Positions 8,493 to 16,136 of a DNA stretch of 16,856 bases are shown here, piece by piece. Position 1 is the stretch's first letter; each line of letters opens with the position of its first letter. The notes under the pieces are model-generated. The model was not told where the DNA came from. It worked only from the letters and a program-made list of their open reading frames with translations, and made no database searches. Where the stretch lies: NCBI GenBank assembly GCA_002402315.1, contig DHFP01000112.1, positions 1,805 to 18,660 on the forward strand, in the 5' to 3' direction. Position numbers and translations under genes: made by a program. This DNA is from Clostridiales bacterium UBA4821. GTDB taxonomy: Bacteria > Bacillota > Clostridia > Acetivibrionales > UBA4821.

Positions 8493-9203
8493 CTAATACG
8501 GCAAACCGGTTATGTCAAAAGTTCCCTGCCCCTTAAGACTGTTAATCATTATTGAATCCTCATGGCTTACTGCAAATACGACCGTGTCTATTTTTGCATC
8601 CCTCCGGGAGTCGCCAAGGGCATTGCCGTTGTCATCAAATATTCCCAGGACAGGCAAATTATCTAATATCTTAACGCTGGAATAATCATCATTTTTAAGG
8701 TTTTGGCTGTTTGGCAAATAAATCTCTTTTTTGGCGCTGAGATATTTGATTAACCCATACCGGCCTGTAAAATACAGGTTTACCTTATCTCCGGCCTTTA
8801 TTTGATAAGAAACTGCATTTTCCGGCGCCCGGACCTTAATTGAAATCTTTTCCTTGCCCTGTTCAACCTCAATTATCTTCACTTCATTTTTGAAAGCTAT
8901 AGCCTCATCCCGTAAAATTTCTCCTTTGTGTATAGTCTCTACCGAATAGCGATCCCGGATATCTTCCAATTTTTTTATAACCTTCAGGTTCATGACCAAA
9001 CTCACCGGAGCCTCTGCCGTTTTAAACATAAACCTATCCAGGGACCTGTTTGCCTGAATGTCCTGGACTGCCACAAGTACCTTTACCGTCGGTTCATAGC
9101 TGACAAAAAACCTCTGCACAGCCGTTGTCGCTATGAATACTATTATTGTTAGAACTACTGAAAGTGAAATCATATTTATTCTCTTTATCACTTGTCTCAC
9201 CAC
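8493..9203 (-). CDS. cpaB: CpaB/RcpC-like Tad pilus assembly protein (SAF domain)
   Basis: The 236-residue protein has one N-terminal membrane helix (about 11-30), a SAF-type domain (about 40-105: VLVAVQDIQANRSLDRFMF to HKGEILRDEAI) and an RcpC-type domain (about 115-235: ISIKVRAPENAVSYQIKAGDKVNLYFT, ending in a VVFAVSHEDSIMINSLKGQG segment). This order is that of CpaB/RcpC, the wall-side or periplasmic factor of Tad pili. In Gram-positives with no outer-membrane secretin it presumably guides the pilus through the cell wall. The start is unclear: GTG at 9203, a second GTG at 9200, or ATG at 9173; none has a strong binding site. It lies 30 bases after the Flp-like gene and 9 bases before the receiver-GGDEF gene. 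The usual secretin partner is absent, as expected for a monoderm. Confidence 0.8.
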   Translation of the reverse strand: MVRQVIKRINMISLSVVLTIIVFIATTAVQRFFVSYEPTVKVLVAVQDIQANRSLDRFMFKTAEAPVSLVMNLKVIKKLEDIRDRYSVETIHKGEILRDEAIAFKNEVKIIEVEQGKEKISIKVRAPENAVSYQIKAGDKVNLYFTGRYGLIKYLSAKKEIYLPNSQNLKNDDYSSVKILDNLPVLGIFDDNGNALGDSRRDAKIDTVVFAVSHEDSIMINSLKGQGTFDITGLPY

Positions 9204-9233
9204 CTATGATAATCATCATCTCTGCCGCTTCAA

Positions 9234-9437
9234 TTATTTGAACGGCTCACTGCCCGTTTTGGTAAACCAGCCGGTTATAGTACCCATCATATCCTCAAAA
9301 AACTTCTGTACCTGGGGATAGAAGACCACGACAATTATTACCAGGGTCAATCCGGAAATCAGTAATACCTGCAGCATTTCCATTCCATCTTCCTTATTAA
9401 ATTTTGTTCCTAGATAGTTTAAGATTGGTTTTAGCAT
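9234..9437 (-). CDS. Flp1-like type IVb pilin
   Basis: This 67-residue protein has a short basic leader (MLKPILNYLGTKFNKEDG), a Gly18-Met-Glu-Met-Leu-Gln junction and a single hydrophobic helix (about 22-40), then a short amphipathic tail. Flp pilins have the same size and layout, with a prepilin peptidase cut after the Gly. The classic Glu at +5 is replaced, and a Glu stands at +2, as in some Firmicute Flp1-type pilins (family knowledge, unchecked). The ATG has AGGAG 7 bases upstream. It sits between tadC and cpaB, inside an otherwise complete Tad set, which strongly favours the major-pilin role. No prepilin peptidase gene (tadV/cpaA) is in the window, so processing would need a protein encoded elsewhere. 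Confidence 0.7.
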   Translation of the reverse strand: MLKPILNYLGTKFNKEDGMEMLQVLLISGLTLVIIVVVFYPQVQKFFEDMMGTITGWFTKTGSEPFK

Positions 9438-9477
9438 TTTAAATCTCCTTTCAATTTGTTATTCCTTAATATCTCAA

Positions 9478-9492
9478 GCTGCGTGCTGCAGC
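9478..9492 (-). repeat. Small GC-rich hairpin before the Flp-like pilin gene
   Basis: In the 62-base gap after tadC, GCTGC (9478-9482) and GCAGC (9488-9492) can pair around a 5-base loop. They overlap a 10-base palindrome (tgctgcagca, 9484-9493). There is no following U-tract. It could stabilise the 5' side of a highly used pilin transcript, but it is short and may be chance. Confidence 0.35.
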
Positions 9493-9499
9493 ATGATTC

Positions 9500-10381
9500 T
9501 TACTTGAATATCTCCCTCATGTTATGGCTTACACTGACGAATATGGGAAAGAATGTAAGGGCTATGAGGTTGAATAATACAACTGCAACTCCGGCAGTAA
9601 TATATAAGACTTTGACCTTGGTATTCAAATTCAGCTTGTCCAGATAACTGTCTCTTAGAATCCCGGACAGGTGATTTAATACCTCAAGGGATGCTCCCGT
9701 TGCCACCTGCTGTTTCAGTGCAGTTGAAAACATGTCTGCTTCAAGGATATCAAATGAGTTTTTAAACTCATCTCCGGCCTCCTCAATGTTGTATTCCGTC
9801 AATTCATACCTTGCCGACAATCTTATGAGAGCATTTTTAAAATCCTTATTCCGGCAAACCTCATGAAGCCCCCTCAGGGCATCCTTCAGGCTGACATGTG
9901 CCGATAATTGCAGGTACAGGCAATCTACAGCATTTAAAAGGTCATTTCTTATAGCATTATTTCTTATATATTTATTTAGTAATACATACACATTTACAAT
10001 GTAGAACCCTCCAATCCCTAACAAAACTGCCGCCCCAGCCGAACCATAATTTTTTATTCCCAGGATGAAGCATATTGCAGACAGGGCAAGCTTGACTATG
10101 TAATAATTCGAGGCATTCAACCCCAGAGGATTACCCTGCTTGTACAGCATTTGGCCTGCACTTTTTAAGAAACCGGAATAGAACATGTTCTCTGATTTGG
10201 ACTCCTTATTAATTTTTTTTGTATAAGCGCTCTGCCTATCCTGATGTTTTGATTGAAATAACCTGCCCTTAACCTTTGCATTTATTCTGACAGATAAAAA
10301 ATAACAAAGTAAAAATATAGGCATAATCAGGTAAACGTTGTATTGGTTTATAGCAGGAAAAAACTGTTGCAAAAATTCCAT
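9500..10381 (-). CDS. tadC: TadC-like inner-membrane platform protein of the Tad pilus
   Basis: The protein is 293 residues when started at ATG 10381-10379, which has a near-perfect GGAGGTGAGG site (10389-10393) and leaves a 17-base gap after tadB. A longer frame opening at 10447 would overlap tadB by 49 bases and lacks a good site, so the shorter start is chosen. Hydrophobic segments lie at about 16-32, 94-110, 115-136 and 256-282. The cytoplasmic stretch at about 145-250 (LNAVDCLYLQLSAHVSLKDALR, later QVATGASLEVLNHLSGILR) is the type II secretion F-type (T2SSF) fold, with the TGASLxxxLxxLxxxLR pattern of TadC proteins. TadB and TadC form the membrane platform on which CpaF acts. The gene follows tadB as in most Tad loci. 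Confidence 0.85.
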   Translation of the reverse strand: MEFLQQFFPAINQYNVYLIMPIFLLCYFLSVRINAKVKGRLFQSKHQDRQSAYTKKINKESKSENMFYSGFLKSAGQMLYKQGNPLGLNASNYYIVKLALSAICFILGIKNYGSAGAAVLLGIGGFYIVNVYVLLNKYIRNNAIRNDLLNAVDCLYLQLSAHVSLKDALRGLHEVCRNKDFKNALIRLSARYELTEYNIEEAGDEFKNSFDILEADMFSTALKQQVATGASLEVLNHLSGILRDSYLDKLNLNTKVKVLYITAGVAVVLFNLIALTFFPIFVSVSHNMREIFK

Positions 10382-10388
10382 AACCTCA

Positions 10389-10393
10389 CCTCC
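10389..10393 (-). promoter_or_regulatory. Ribosome binding site that fixes the tadC start
   Basis: GGAGG on the minus strand lies 7 bases before ATG 10381. It is the reason for choosing a start 66 bases downstream of the longest open frame. Confidence 0.85.
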
Positions 10394-10398
10394 ATGGT

Positions 10399-11370
10399 CT
10401 AATAATCCAGCTTCTTCACCGAATATGACAGCCACAACAAAAACCAAATACTGAGGAAATTGAAATTCAGTATCATCTGCCCGAAGAATGTGGTTCTCAT
10501 AATGTTCATATATTCCGGCTCTACCTTTATAAAATTAAAATAAAGGAACAAATCCAGGCCTATAAGAATAAACAACACCAGCCTTGCCGATCTGGTTTCC
10601 TGCGCCCTATGCTTTTTTTCCCTTTGTATCTCCGATATTAATTTCTGAGTTTTGTCCAGGAGTTCTGTAAAATCGCCTCCATATGTATAGCAGTACTCAA
10701 TATTTGTCAGAAACAGTTTGAACCTATTTATATCCACTTTGTCTTTAAAGTTTTGTAAGGCTTCTTCCACACTTACTCCGCTGTTTATCTCAGCCAGAAA
10801 CCGGCCGGTAAAAGTCTTTAGAGGCTCAATACAGCTATCCTGGACAGCCCTGAATGCTTCAATGATATCGTTATGGATTTTTGTATTATTCTTAAGCTGC
10901 AGCATAAAATTTCCAAGCACCTTTTCAATACCGGCTTCCTTTCTCTGAGCTATAAAACTTAAAATGGTTATTGGAATAAAGAAGCCGGGAACTGCCATCA
11001 TTAAGCTTACCGATATAACTTTAAAAAAGCTTTCAAATAAGGCATAAGTCAAAGCAGCCGTACAAATACAGGTAAGTAAAATAATTTGAGGATTCAAAAA
11101 CCAAAAGAATTTATTGTCTTTTATTAAAGCCTTATCAATCAACAGGCTCAATCTGTAAAATATGCTCCTGTTATTCCTTAGCTTCAGCTTTTTCTTCTTT
11201 TCCCTTCTTATCAATATCTCCTTCCGGTATTCCCGGTTGACAAGTTTTATATTGTTTCGAATTTTTTTAAAGTACTGCCGGCTAAAAGCCCTGCGTACCA
11301 GTAACATTACCATAAAGATGATTGAAAGAAGAAGTATAAATTCAGATATAAGGTATGCTAAGTTTCTCAA
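10399..11370 (-). CDS. tadB: TadB-like inner-membrane platform protein of the Tad pilus
   Basis: The 323-residue protein starts at TTG (11370-11368), overlapping the stop of cpaF by four bases (TTGA), so the two are translationally coupled; a GGGGGTG site lies about 10 bases upstream. An N-terminal helix (about 8-26) is followed by a very basic region (RREKKKKLKLRNNR, 55-68), two central helices (about 95-115 and 119-140), a cytoplasmic T2SSF domain (about 145-260, with LGNFMLQLKNNTKIHNDIIEAF and FTELLDKTQKLISEIQREKKHRAQE) and two C-terminal helices (about 264-280 and 297-316). This matches TadB. With TadC it forms the platform for pilin extraction and polymerisation, driven by CpaF. The use of TTG suggests its level is tied to cpaF translation. 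Confidence 0.85.
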   Translation of the reverse strand: MRNLAYLISEFILLLSIIFMVMLLVRRAFSRQYFKKIRNNIKLVNREYRKEILIRREKKKKLKLRNNRSIFYRLSLLIDKALIKDNKFFWFLNPQIILLTCICTAALTYALFESFFKVISVSLMMAVPGFFIPITILSFIAQRKEAGIEKVLGNFMLQLKNNTKIHNDIIEAFRAVQDSCIEPLKTFTGRFLAEINSGVSVEEALQNFKDKVDINRFKLFLTNIEYCYTYGGDFTELLDKTQKLISEIQREKKHRAQETRSARLVLFILIGLDLFLYFNFIKVEPEYMNIMRTTFFGQMILNFNFLSIWFLLWLSYSVKKLDY

Positions 11371-12686
11371 TATGTATCTACACCCCCGAAGAGTCTCTCA
11401 AACTCATTCCGGCTTAGCAGAAGTTTCTCTCTGACTTTTCCCTTTGGCTTACCGGCTTTTCTAAATACGCCTTTTACTTCCCCATCTGTAACTTCTTTTA
11501 TTTCAAACTTAAATAAAGCATTATACTTAATCACTTCCGTTTTTCTATCGGACATAACCTCCGATATCTCTTCAACCTTAAAATTCTTCATATAAATGAT
11601 CAGGTCTACCGACTCCGCCAGCAGTTCCCTGAGATATCTGTCCATATATTGCTGGGCTTGGGGATCACGTTTCATTAATGTTACAAGCCTATCCAGCGTC
11701 ATTTCTGCAGAATCGGCATGAACTGTAGCATAACCTCTATGACCTGTACTTACCGCATCGAAAAATGCCATGGCTTCAGCACCTTTTAATTCTCCAATCA
11801 CTATTGCATCATTGGTCATTACCAGGGAATGGGAGGTTAAATCCTCCAGGGTTATATTTTTATCTTCCTCCCGGTTCCTCAATATTTGTCTTTGGATTAT
11901 ATTAGGATGCCGGCTGAATAATTCAGCGCTTTCCTCATTTGAGGTTACGGCAATATTTTCAGGGATTTTATCTGTCAAGGCCCTTAAGAGCGTAGTTTTA
12001 CCGCTCCCTCCTTTGCCTGAAATGATTATGTTGCATCCCGCAGTTACAGCCTCAAGTAGAAACCGGTACATTTCCAGGCTCATCATGAAGCTTTCACCTG
12101 CATAAAGTTCATCCAGACTTGTAATGATTTGAGGCCTGTGAATTCTGATTACCAGGTTGGGAGAGCCAACATTTACAGGAGGTATGCCTGCTTCAATTCT
12201 TAATTTATTTAACCTGTCGCTTACTACCACTATTGGTTTTTCCTCTGTAATTTTTCCTTTATTTTTAAGTACGCAGTACCTTACAAAATTAAAATAATCA
12301 GCTTCATCTGAAAACTTTTCACCTGTATGTACCCATTTACCCCTCTTCTTTATCCAGATATTATCCCAGGATATGGTTCTTATATCTGAAACCTCATCAT
12401 CATCTAAATATTGCTGCAGTATGTGATATCCGAAAAGGCGGTCAAGCACCTTCTTAACAAGTTCGTTTACATCAATACCGATACGTGTATGATCTCTTGA
12501 TATCTTTTCTCTGACAACCTTTTCGACCATCTTATTATTCTCTGCATTTACCTGCACATCACTTAAAAGGTCGGAATGATAATTGATAAGATATCCAACT
12601 ATACCGCTTACAATTATACTTACCCTGTTATCTGTAATTTGTACTGTTTTTTCCTGTACGGCAACTCTTAGAGGATCAATCAGCAT
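11367..12686 (-). CDS. cpaF: CpaF/TadA-like secretion ATPase
   Basis: The 439-residue cytoplasmic ATPase has an N-terminal domain (to about 180) and a RecA-like motor domain. Visible motifs: Walker A GKGGSGKT (224-231); Asp-box region SNEESAELFSRHPN (249-262); Walker B region DAIVIGELKGAEA (293-305); and His box STGHRGYATVHAD (313-325). A basic C-terminal tail of about 50 residues follows. The family (VirB11/PilT/TadA) forms hexamers that power pilus assembly or secretion. The usual GEVRG reads GELKG, a variant I associate with conjugation-linked CpaF-like ATPases of clostridial elements (recollection, unchecked). The ATG overlaps the stop of the cpaE-like gene by 7 bases and the end overlaps tadB by 4, a tight coupling typical of Tad operons. 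The position next to VirB4 means it might serve either machine or a single hybrid. Confidence 0.88.
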   Translation of the reverse strand: MLIDPLRVAVQEKTVQITDNRVSIIVSGIVGYLINYHSDLLSDVQVNAENNKMVEKVVREKISRDHTRIGIDVNELVKKVLDRLFGYHILQQYLDDDEVSDIRTISWDNIWIKKRGKWVHTGEKFSDEADYFNFVRYCVLKNKGKITEEKPIVVVSDRLNKLRIEAGIPPVNVGSPNLVIRIHRPQIITSLDELYAGESFMMSLEMYRFLLEAVTAGCNIIISGKGGSGKTTLLRALTDKIPENIAVTSNEESAELFSRHPNIIQRQILRNREEDKNITLEDLTSHSLVMTNDAIVIGELKGAEAMAFFDAVSTGHRGYATVHADSAEMTLDRLVTLMKRDPQAQQYMDRYLRELLAESVDLIIYMKNFKVEEISEVMSDRKTEVIKYNALFKFEIKEVTDGEVKGVFRKAGKPKGKVREKLLLSRNEFERLFGGVDTY

Positions 12687-14005
12687 TTTGCACCCTCACC
12701 TTTATTAAAGAGTTTTTCAACAAGGGTTCTTTTCCTTACGAAATTGAAATTCTCCAGTATTTTGAGATACTGCTCCTCATCCCTCTTTGAAGGTCTCAAT
12801 ATCATGGGAATATTTAGATTAAGGTAATAATCATGTCTTGAATCGTATCTAATGTATTGACATACTTTATAACCGGCCAGTATTTCTTCAATTACCTCTT
12901 TATCAAGTGAATGGTCATGGTATTTGTTCACTACTACTTCAATTTTGTCTTTTTTTACATCCCAGGTATTTGTGTACAGGTTAAGTATTGATAATGACTT
13001 CCTTAAATTTGCATACGTACCTTCAACCACAAAAAATATCTTTATTGCATTAGTTACGGCAAATTGTGTCGAATCAAGAAATATGCTGCCGCTTGTATCT
13101 ATGAAAATAAAATCATAAAGGGTCTTGGCCTTATCAAGGATAACCTTGTAGTAGCCGTTGTTAAGTACATGCTGGCAAACATACAAAGAATAATTGCCTG
13201 TTAATATATGGAGGTTATCAATTTTTTTATGTTTTACTACCAATTCGTCAAATATATTACTGTCAAACCTGCCTTTATCAATATTATCAACCATATAATT
13301 CAAGCATGAGTTTTTTTCATTGCCGATAATATAATCAATTGCCGGCGGTTCTTTAGGAATGCCAAAAAACTGATCCAACGCCGGAAATTCAGTATTAAGG
13401 TCAATATTAAGGATTTTCGCTTTGGATTTCTGTGCCAGGGCAACCGAAAGCTGCACCAGCAAGTCAGACTTCCCAACCGCCCCTGCTCCAGCCACCGCAA
13501 TTATCTCCTGCCGCTGAACCTTTGGAGGCGGTTCTACGATTATTTTTCTTTCAATTACCTTTGGTTTCTCGCTCAGCATCTTTTTTAGCGTCTGAAGCTC
13601 TTCATGTACTTCCTTCGGAATTTCTTTTTTCACCTTGACTATTACCCTGTCCTGTCTGTTTATGGCTTCAATGAGGTCGGTAATTTCAGCCTGGTCATTT
13701 ACAAATACATCAAATACACCTTTTGCATAAAGGAAATTGCTGAATTCCCTATCTTCCTTTGCAACAATAATCAATATCTTGAAGTATTTATCTATATCTC
13801 TTATTTTTTCAATGAGTACCTTTCTTTCAAACCGCCCCGGCAGTTGTTCGTTTAAAACCAAAACATCGGGCAGGTCTTTCCTGAGTATTTCCAACAGCCC
13901 CTCCTGATACTGAATATCATCATACTCAATCAAAAAACCGGGACAGTTCTTTCTGAAATATTCATTTATTACCGGGTGGTTTATTGCAGTCAGTGCTTTC
14001 TTCAT
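12680..14005 (-). CDS. cpaE: CpaE/TadZ-like protein: pseudo-receiver plus MinD/ParA-type ATPase
   Basis: The 441-residue protein has an N-terminal receiver-like domain (about 1-115) in which the phospho-acceptor position is Asn52 (VLVLNEQLPG), so it should not be phosphorylated. A charged linker (about 116-165) leads to a MinD/ParA-type ATPase: Walker A GAGAVGKSD (173-181), Asp202 in ILNIDLN and Walker B FIFIDTSG (300-307). In the deviant Walker A motif of this family the first Lys is replaced by Ala174. CpaE/TadZ proteins localise the Tad machine at a cell pole or patch. The ATG has GGGAGTG upstream, and the gene begins a tightly coupled run cpaE-cpaF-tadB-tadC after the 160-base structured gap. 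Order, size and two-domain layout fit CpaE/TadZ well; a plain MinD-like partition protein is much less likely here. Confidence 0.82.
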   Translation of the reverse strand: MKKALTAINHPVINEYFRKNCPGFLIEYDDIQYQEGLLEILRKDLPDVLVLNEQLPGRFERKVLIEKIRDIDKYFKILIIVAKEDREFSNFLYAKGVFDVFVNDQAEITDLIEAINRQDRVIVKVKKEIPKEVHEELQTLKKMLSEKPKVIERKIIVEPPPKVQRQEIIAVAGAGAVGKSDLLVQLSVALAQKSKAKILNIDLNTEFPALDQFFGIPKEPPAIDYIIGNEKNSCLNYMVDNIDKGRFDSNIFDELVVKHKKIDNLHILTGNYSLYVCQHVLNNGYYKVILDKAKTLYDFIFIDTSGSIFLDSTQFAVTNAIKIFFVVEGTYANLRKSLSILNLYTNTWDVKKDKIEVVVNKYHDHSLDKEVIEEILAGYKVCQYIRYDSRHDYYLNLNIPMILRPSKRDEEQYLKILENFNFVRKRTLVEKLFNKGEGAKC

Positions 14006-14165
14006 TTATTCACTCCCTTACCTCTGTTTATCTACCCATCCATATAACGAAAAATGATTTCTGGAGGATAGTTTCTCCTGACCAACAAGGAATACATCTA
14101 AGGAGAATGCCGGTAACGGACCCATTTTCCCGGGACCCATTAGGCATTTTCCGTTGCTATTGAAA
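14006..14165 (-). other. 160-base non-coding gap with dense inverted and direct repeats (candidate structured RNA)
   Basis: No reading frame with a start and binding site is seen here. The gap holds: a 10-base inverted repeat (14066-14075 ggatagtttc with 14162-14171) that takes in the VirB4 stop codon; a 7-base inverted repeat (14073-14079 with 14101-14107); a 9-base direct repeat ggacccatt (14118-14126 and 14133-14141) around a palindrome tcccggga (14128-14135); and two interlocking 6-base pairs, AACGGA/UCCGUU (14150-14155 with 14115-14120) and AAUGCC/GGCAUU (14143-14148 with 14106-14111), which in the minus-strand transcript have the order of an H-type pseudoknot. It separates the VirB4 pair from the Tad genes. 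It could be a leader RNA, an attenuator or the footprint of a small repeat element. Confidence 0.55.
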
Positions 14166-16136
14166 CTATCCGGAAGAAATTATTTTTCGTTCTACCTCTT
14201 CAAGCCTTCTCTTTTTAAGCATCTCTAAATCTCTTCTATCGGTTGTTATCAATTCATGCTCCCTGGGAGAAGCTTCAACTTTTATGGCAACATGGTTTTT
14301 GCCTGCATAAAACAGGCCTGTTCCCCGCTCGAAGCTTTGAACCTTAGCCTCTTCTTCCTCTGACAGGTTAAGTATGTTTTTAAGAACCTTCACGTCCTCT
14401 TCTTCGAGCTGTAAGATAAACTTCAGCTTTGAGTTGTTTACTATGGCTTTTCCGTATTTTCCTCCCTCCAATGCAAAGAAGTCGCTGACATCCTGGGTAA
14501 TTGCAGTACCTGCTCCCCCATATTTTCTTATGGTCTTAAATATCTTGTATACAAAGTTTGCAGCCCTTGCATTGCCTGAACTTCCGATAAGCCTCCATAA
14601 CTCATCCATGTATATGATCTTCTTCTCTGTCCTGTCTTCCTTGATCTTGTCCCAAAAGAGATCCATGATTACGAACATTCCTATAGGAAGCTGTTCATCA
14701 TCCAAGTCATGTATATCAGCAGCTATAAACTTATTGTCAAGATTTATATTTGTATAGTTGTTAAAGAACTTAAGTGAGCCATCTATATATGGCCTTAGCT
14801 GTGAAGCAAGCTTTTCTGTTTTTGTATCCTTCTTCAATAATTTATACAAGTCTTCGAGTATAGGCATTTGCCCGGCTGACTTGAACCGTCTTTTTACAGA
14901 AATCCTGTCCGTAGGGGTATCATCATAAAGGGTGTTATCGTCAAATGTAATTTCTCTGCCTGCATAACACTCAACCAGCTTTTCATCCAGATAAGCCTTT
15001 TCTGTCGGCGTCATATCCAGAAATATGAGACTGAAGAATGTGTGAAGCTTATTGATTTTGCTTGCCAGTAATCCTTTATTAATGCTGTCTCCACTGTCGT
15101 TTTCTTCTTCAAATGAAGATTCCCGTATCTCCATTACATTTATAAAAGTTGTTGAAGAAGGCCCTACTCTAAGCAGTGTACCTTCTAAGGCATTACAAAC
15201 CCCGCCATATTCCCTGTCAGGGTCAATAATCATCTGGGTAATATCCAAATAACGGTGCCGCAGTGCCAGCAGCTTGACAAGGTATGACTTGCCGGCGCCT
15301 GATGTCCCTAATATACACATGTTGGCATTCTTATAAAGACCGGTGTTAAACCTATCTATGATAACCAGAGACTTATTGTGTTCATTATACCCTATTAACA
15401 CTCCATCGTTATCACAAAGCTCTGTTGAAACAAACGGATACGTACTGGTCAGACCGCTTGTAAGCACATTTCTCCGCGTTGCCCCTTTCAAGTCTTTACT
15501 GTTTATTCCTAATGGTAATGAACAAATAAAAGCCTGTTCCTGTCTAAAGCCTGCTCTCCTTGTCTGGAGTCCCATTCCGGCGCAGAGGCCTTCTATTCTT
15601 TGCAGATTGTATTCCAGATCTTTAAAGTCATCAGCATAAACCGTTATATATAGATACAAGTAATACAAGTCTTCCCTGTTGATTTGCATCTCCCGTCTTA
15701 TGTATTTTGCATCCCCATAGGTGGTTTCAATAATATCTATATCCTGCTGGTTCTCTCCGGTAGTTTTTAATACAGCCCCCACATTACCTATATGGTATGT
15801 TATATCCCTTATTGCCTTAGCACTGTTCAGCCTTTCATAAAACATTGATACATCAGCATTAATATCAAGGCTCATCAGCGGGTCAAGCCAGCCCGCTTCC
15901 TGCTGGCGGTTATAATTAACCACTAAAAGACTGGATATATACATATCATCAATCTTGAAAAACCTCGGGTCCCTTGTATCAATTGCCGAGGGTGCAATAA
16001 TATCAATTATGTTAACAGACCCTTTCCGGACAAATCCAGGGTCTTCAGGCTCAACCTCTATATTTATCCTGCCAGACTGGCATGATTCAGAATTATGTAT
16101 ATTGTTATTTTGGGATTGTTTGGTTTTAAAAAACAT
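14166..16136 (-). CDS. virB4: VirB4-family type IV secretion ATPase
   Basis: The 656-residue protein has an N-terminal VirB4 domain (about 40-230, with a SLPLG motif at 206-210) and a C-terminal ATPase domain. Motifs: Walker A GTSGAGKS (277-284); MIIDPDREYG (302-311); Walker B IIYMDELW (507-514); and AITQDVSDFF (545-554). Length and motif order are those of VirB4/TraC-type proteins, hallmark ATPases of conjugation systems that energise pilus biogenesis and substrate transfer at the membrane. No membrane helix is evident, as in many Gram-positive members. The ATG directly follows the TAA of the TraC-like gene (TAAATG), with GGAGAAG as binding site, so the two are translationally coupled. The stop lies inside one arm of a 10-base inverted repeat. 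Presence of VirB4 ahead of Tad genes is unusual for a plain Tad locus and suggests a conjugation origin. Confidence 0.93.
   Translation of the reverse strand: MFFKTKQSQNNNIHNSESCQSGRINIEVEPEDPGFVRKGSVNIIDIIAPSAIDTRDPRFFKIDDMYISSLLVVNYNRQQEAGWLDPLMSLDINADVSMFYERLNSAKAIRDITYHIGNVGAVLKTTGENQQDIDIIETTYGDAKYIRREMQINREDLYYLYLYITVYADDFKDLEYNLQRIEGLCAGMGLQTRRAGFRQEQAFICSLPLGINSKDLKGATRRNVLTSGLTSTYPFVSTELCDNDGVLIGYNEHNKSLVIIDRFNTGLYKNANMCILGTSGAGKSYLVKLLALRHRYLDITQMIIDPDREYGGVCNALEGTLLRVGPSSTTFINVMEIRESSFEEENDSGDSINKGLLASKINKLHTFFSLIFLDMTPTEKAYLDEKLVECYAGREITFDDNTLYDDTPTDRISVKRRFKSAGQMPILEDLYKLLKKDTKTEKLASQLRPYIDGSLKFFNNYTNINLDNKFIAADIHDLDDEQLPIGMFVIMDLFWDKIKEDRTEKKIIYMDELWRLIGSSGNARAANFVYKIFKTIRKYGGAGTAITQDVSDFFALEGGKYGKAIVNNSKLKFILQLEEEDVKVLKNILNLSEEEEAKVQSFERGTGLFYAGKNHVAIKVEASPREHELITTDRRDLEMLKKRRLEEVERKIISSG

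Noticed and set aside
10382..10447. 22-residue N-terminal extension of TadC.
   Set aside because: It would overlap tadB by 49 bases, has no binding site, and a GGAGG-led ATG lies at 10381.
13604..13855. Plus-strand open frame of 83 codons and many similar ones across the window.
   Set aside because: They are antisense to well-supported minus-strand genes, with no binding sites or recognisable protein features.
14006..14070. Internal sigma-A promoter before cpaE (TATATG near 14042 as -10).
   Set aside because: No acceptable -35 box at 16-18 bases spacing.
14100..14160. Possible c-di-GMP-II riboswitch, suggested by CGGAAAAUG and AAUGGGU strings and by the pilus/GGDEF context.
   Set aside because: The pairing order differs from that aptamer and its conserved 3' part (the GCAACCGACC region) is absent; an Rfam RF01786 scan would settle it.
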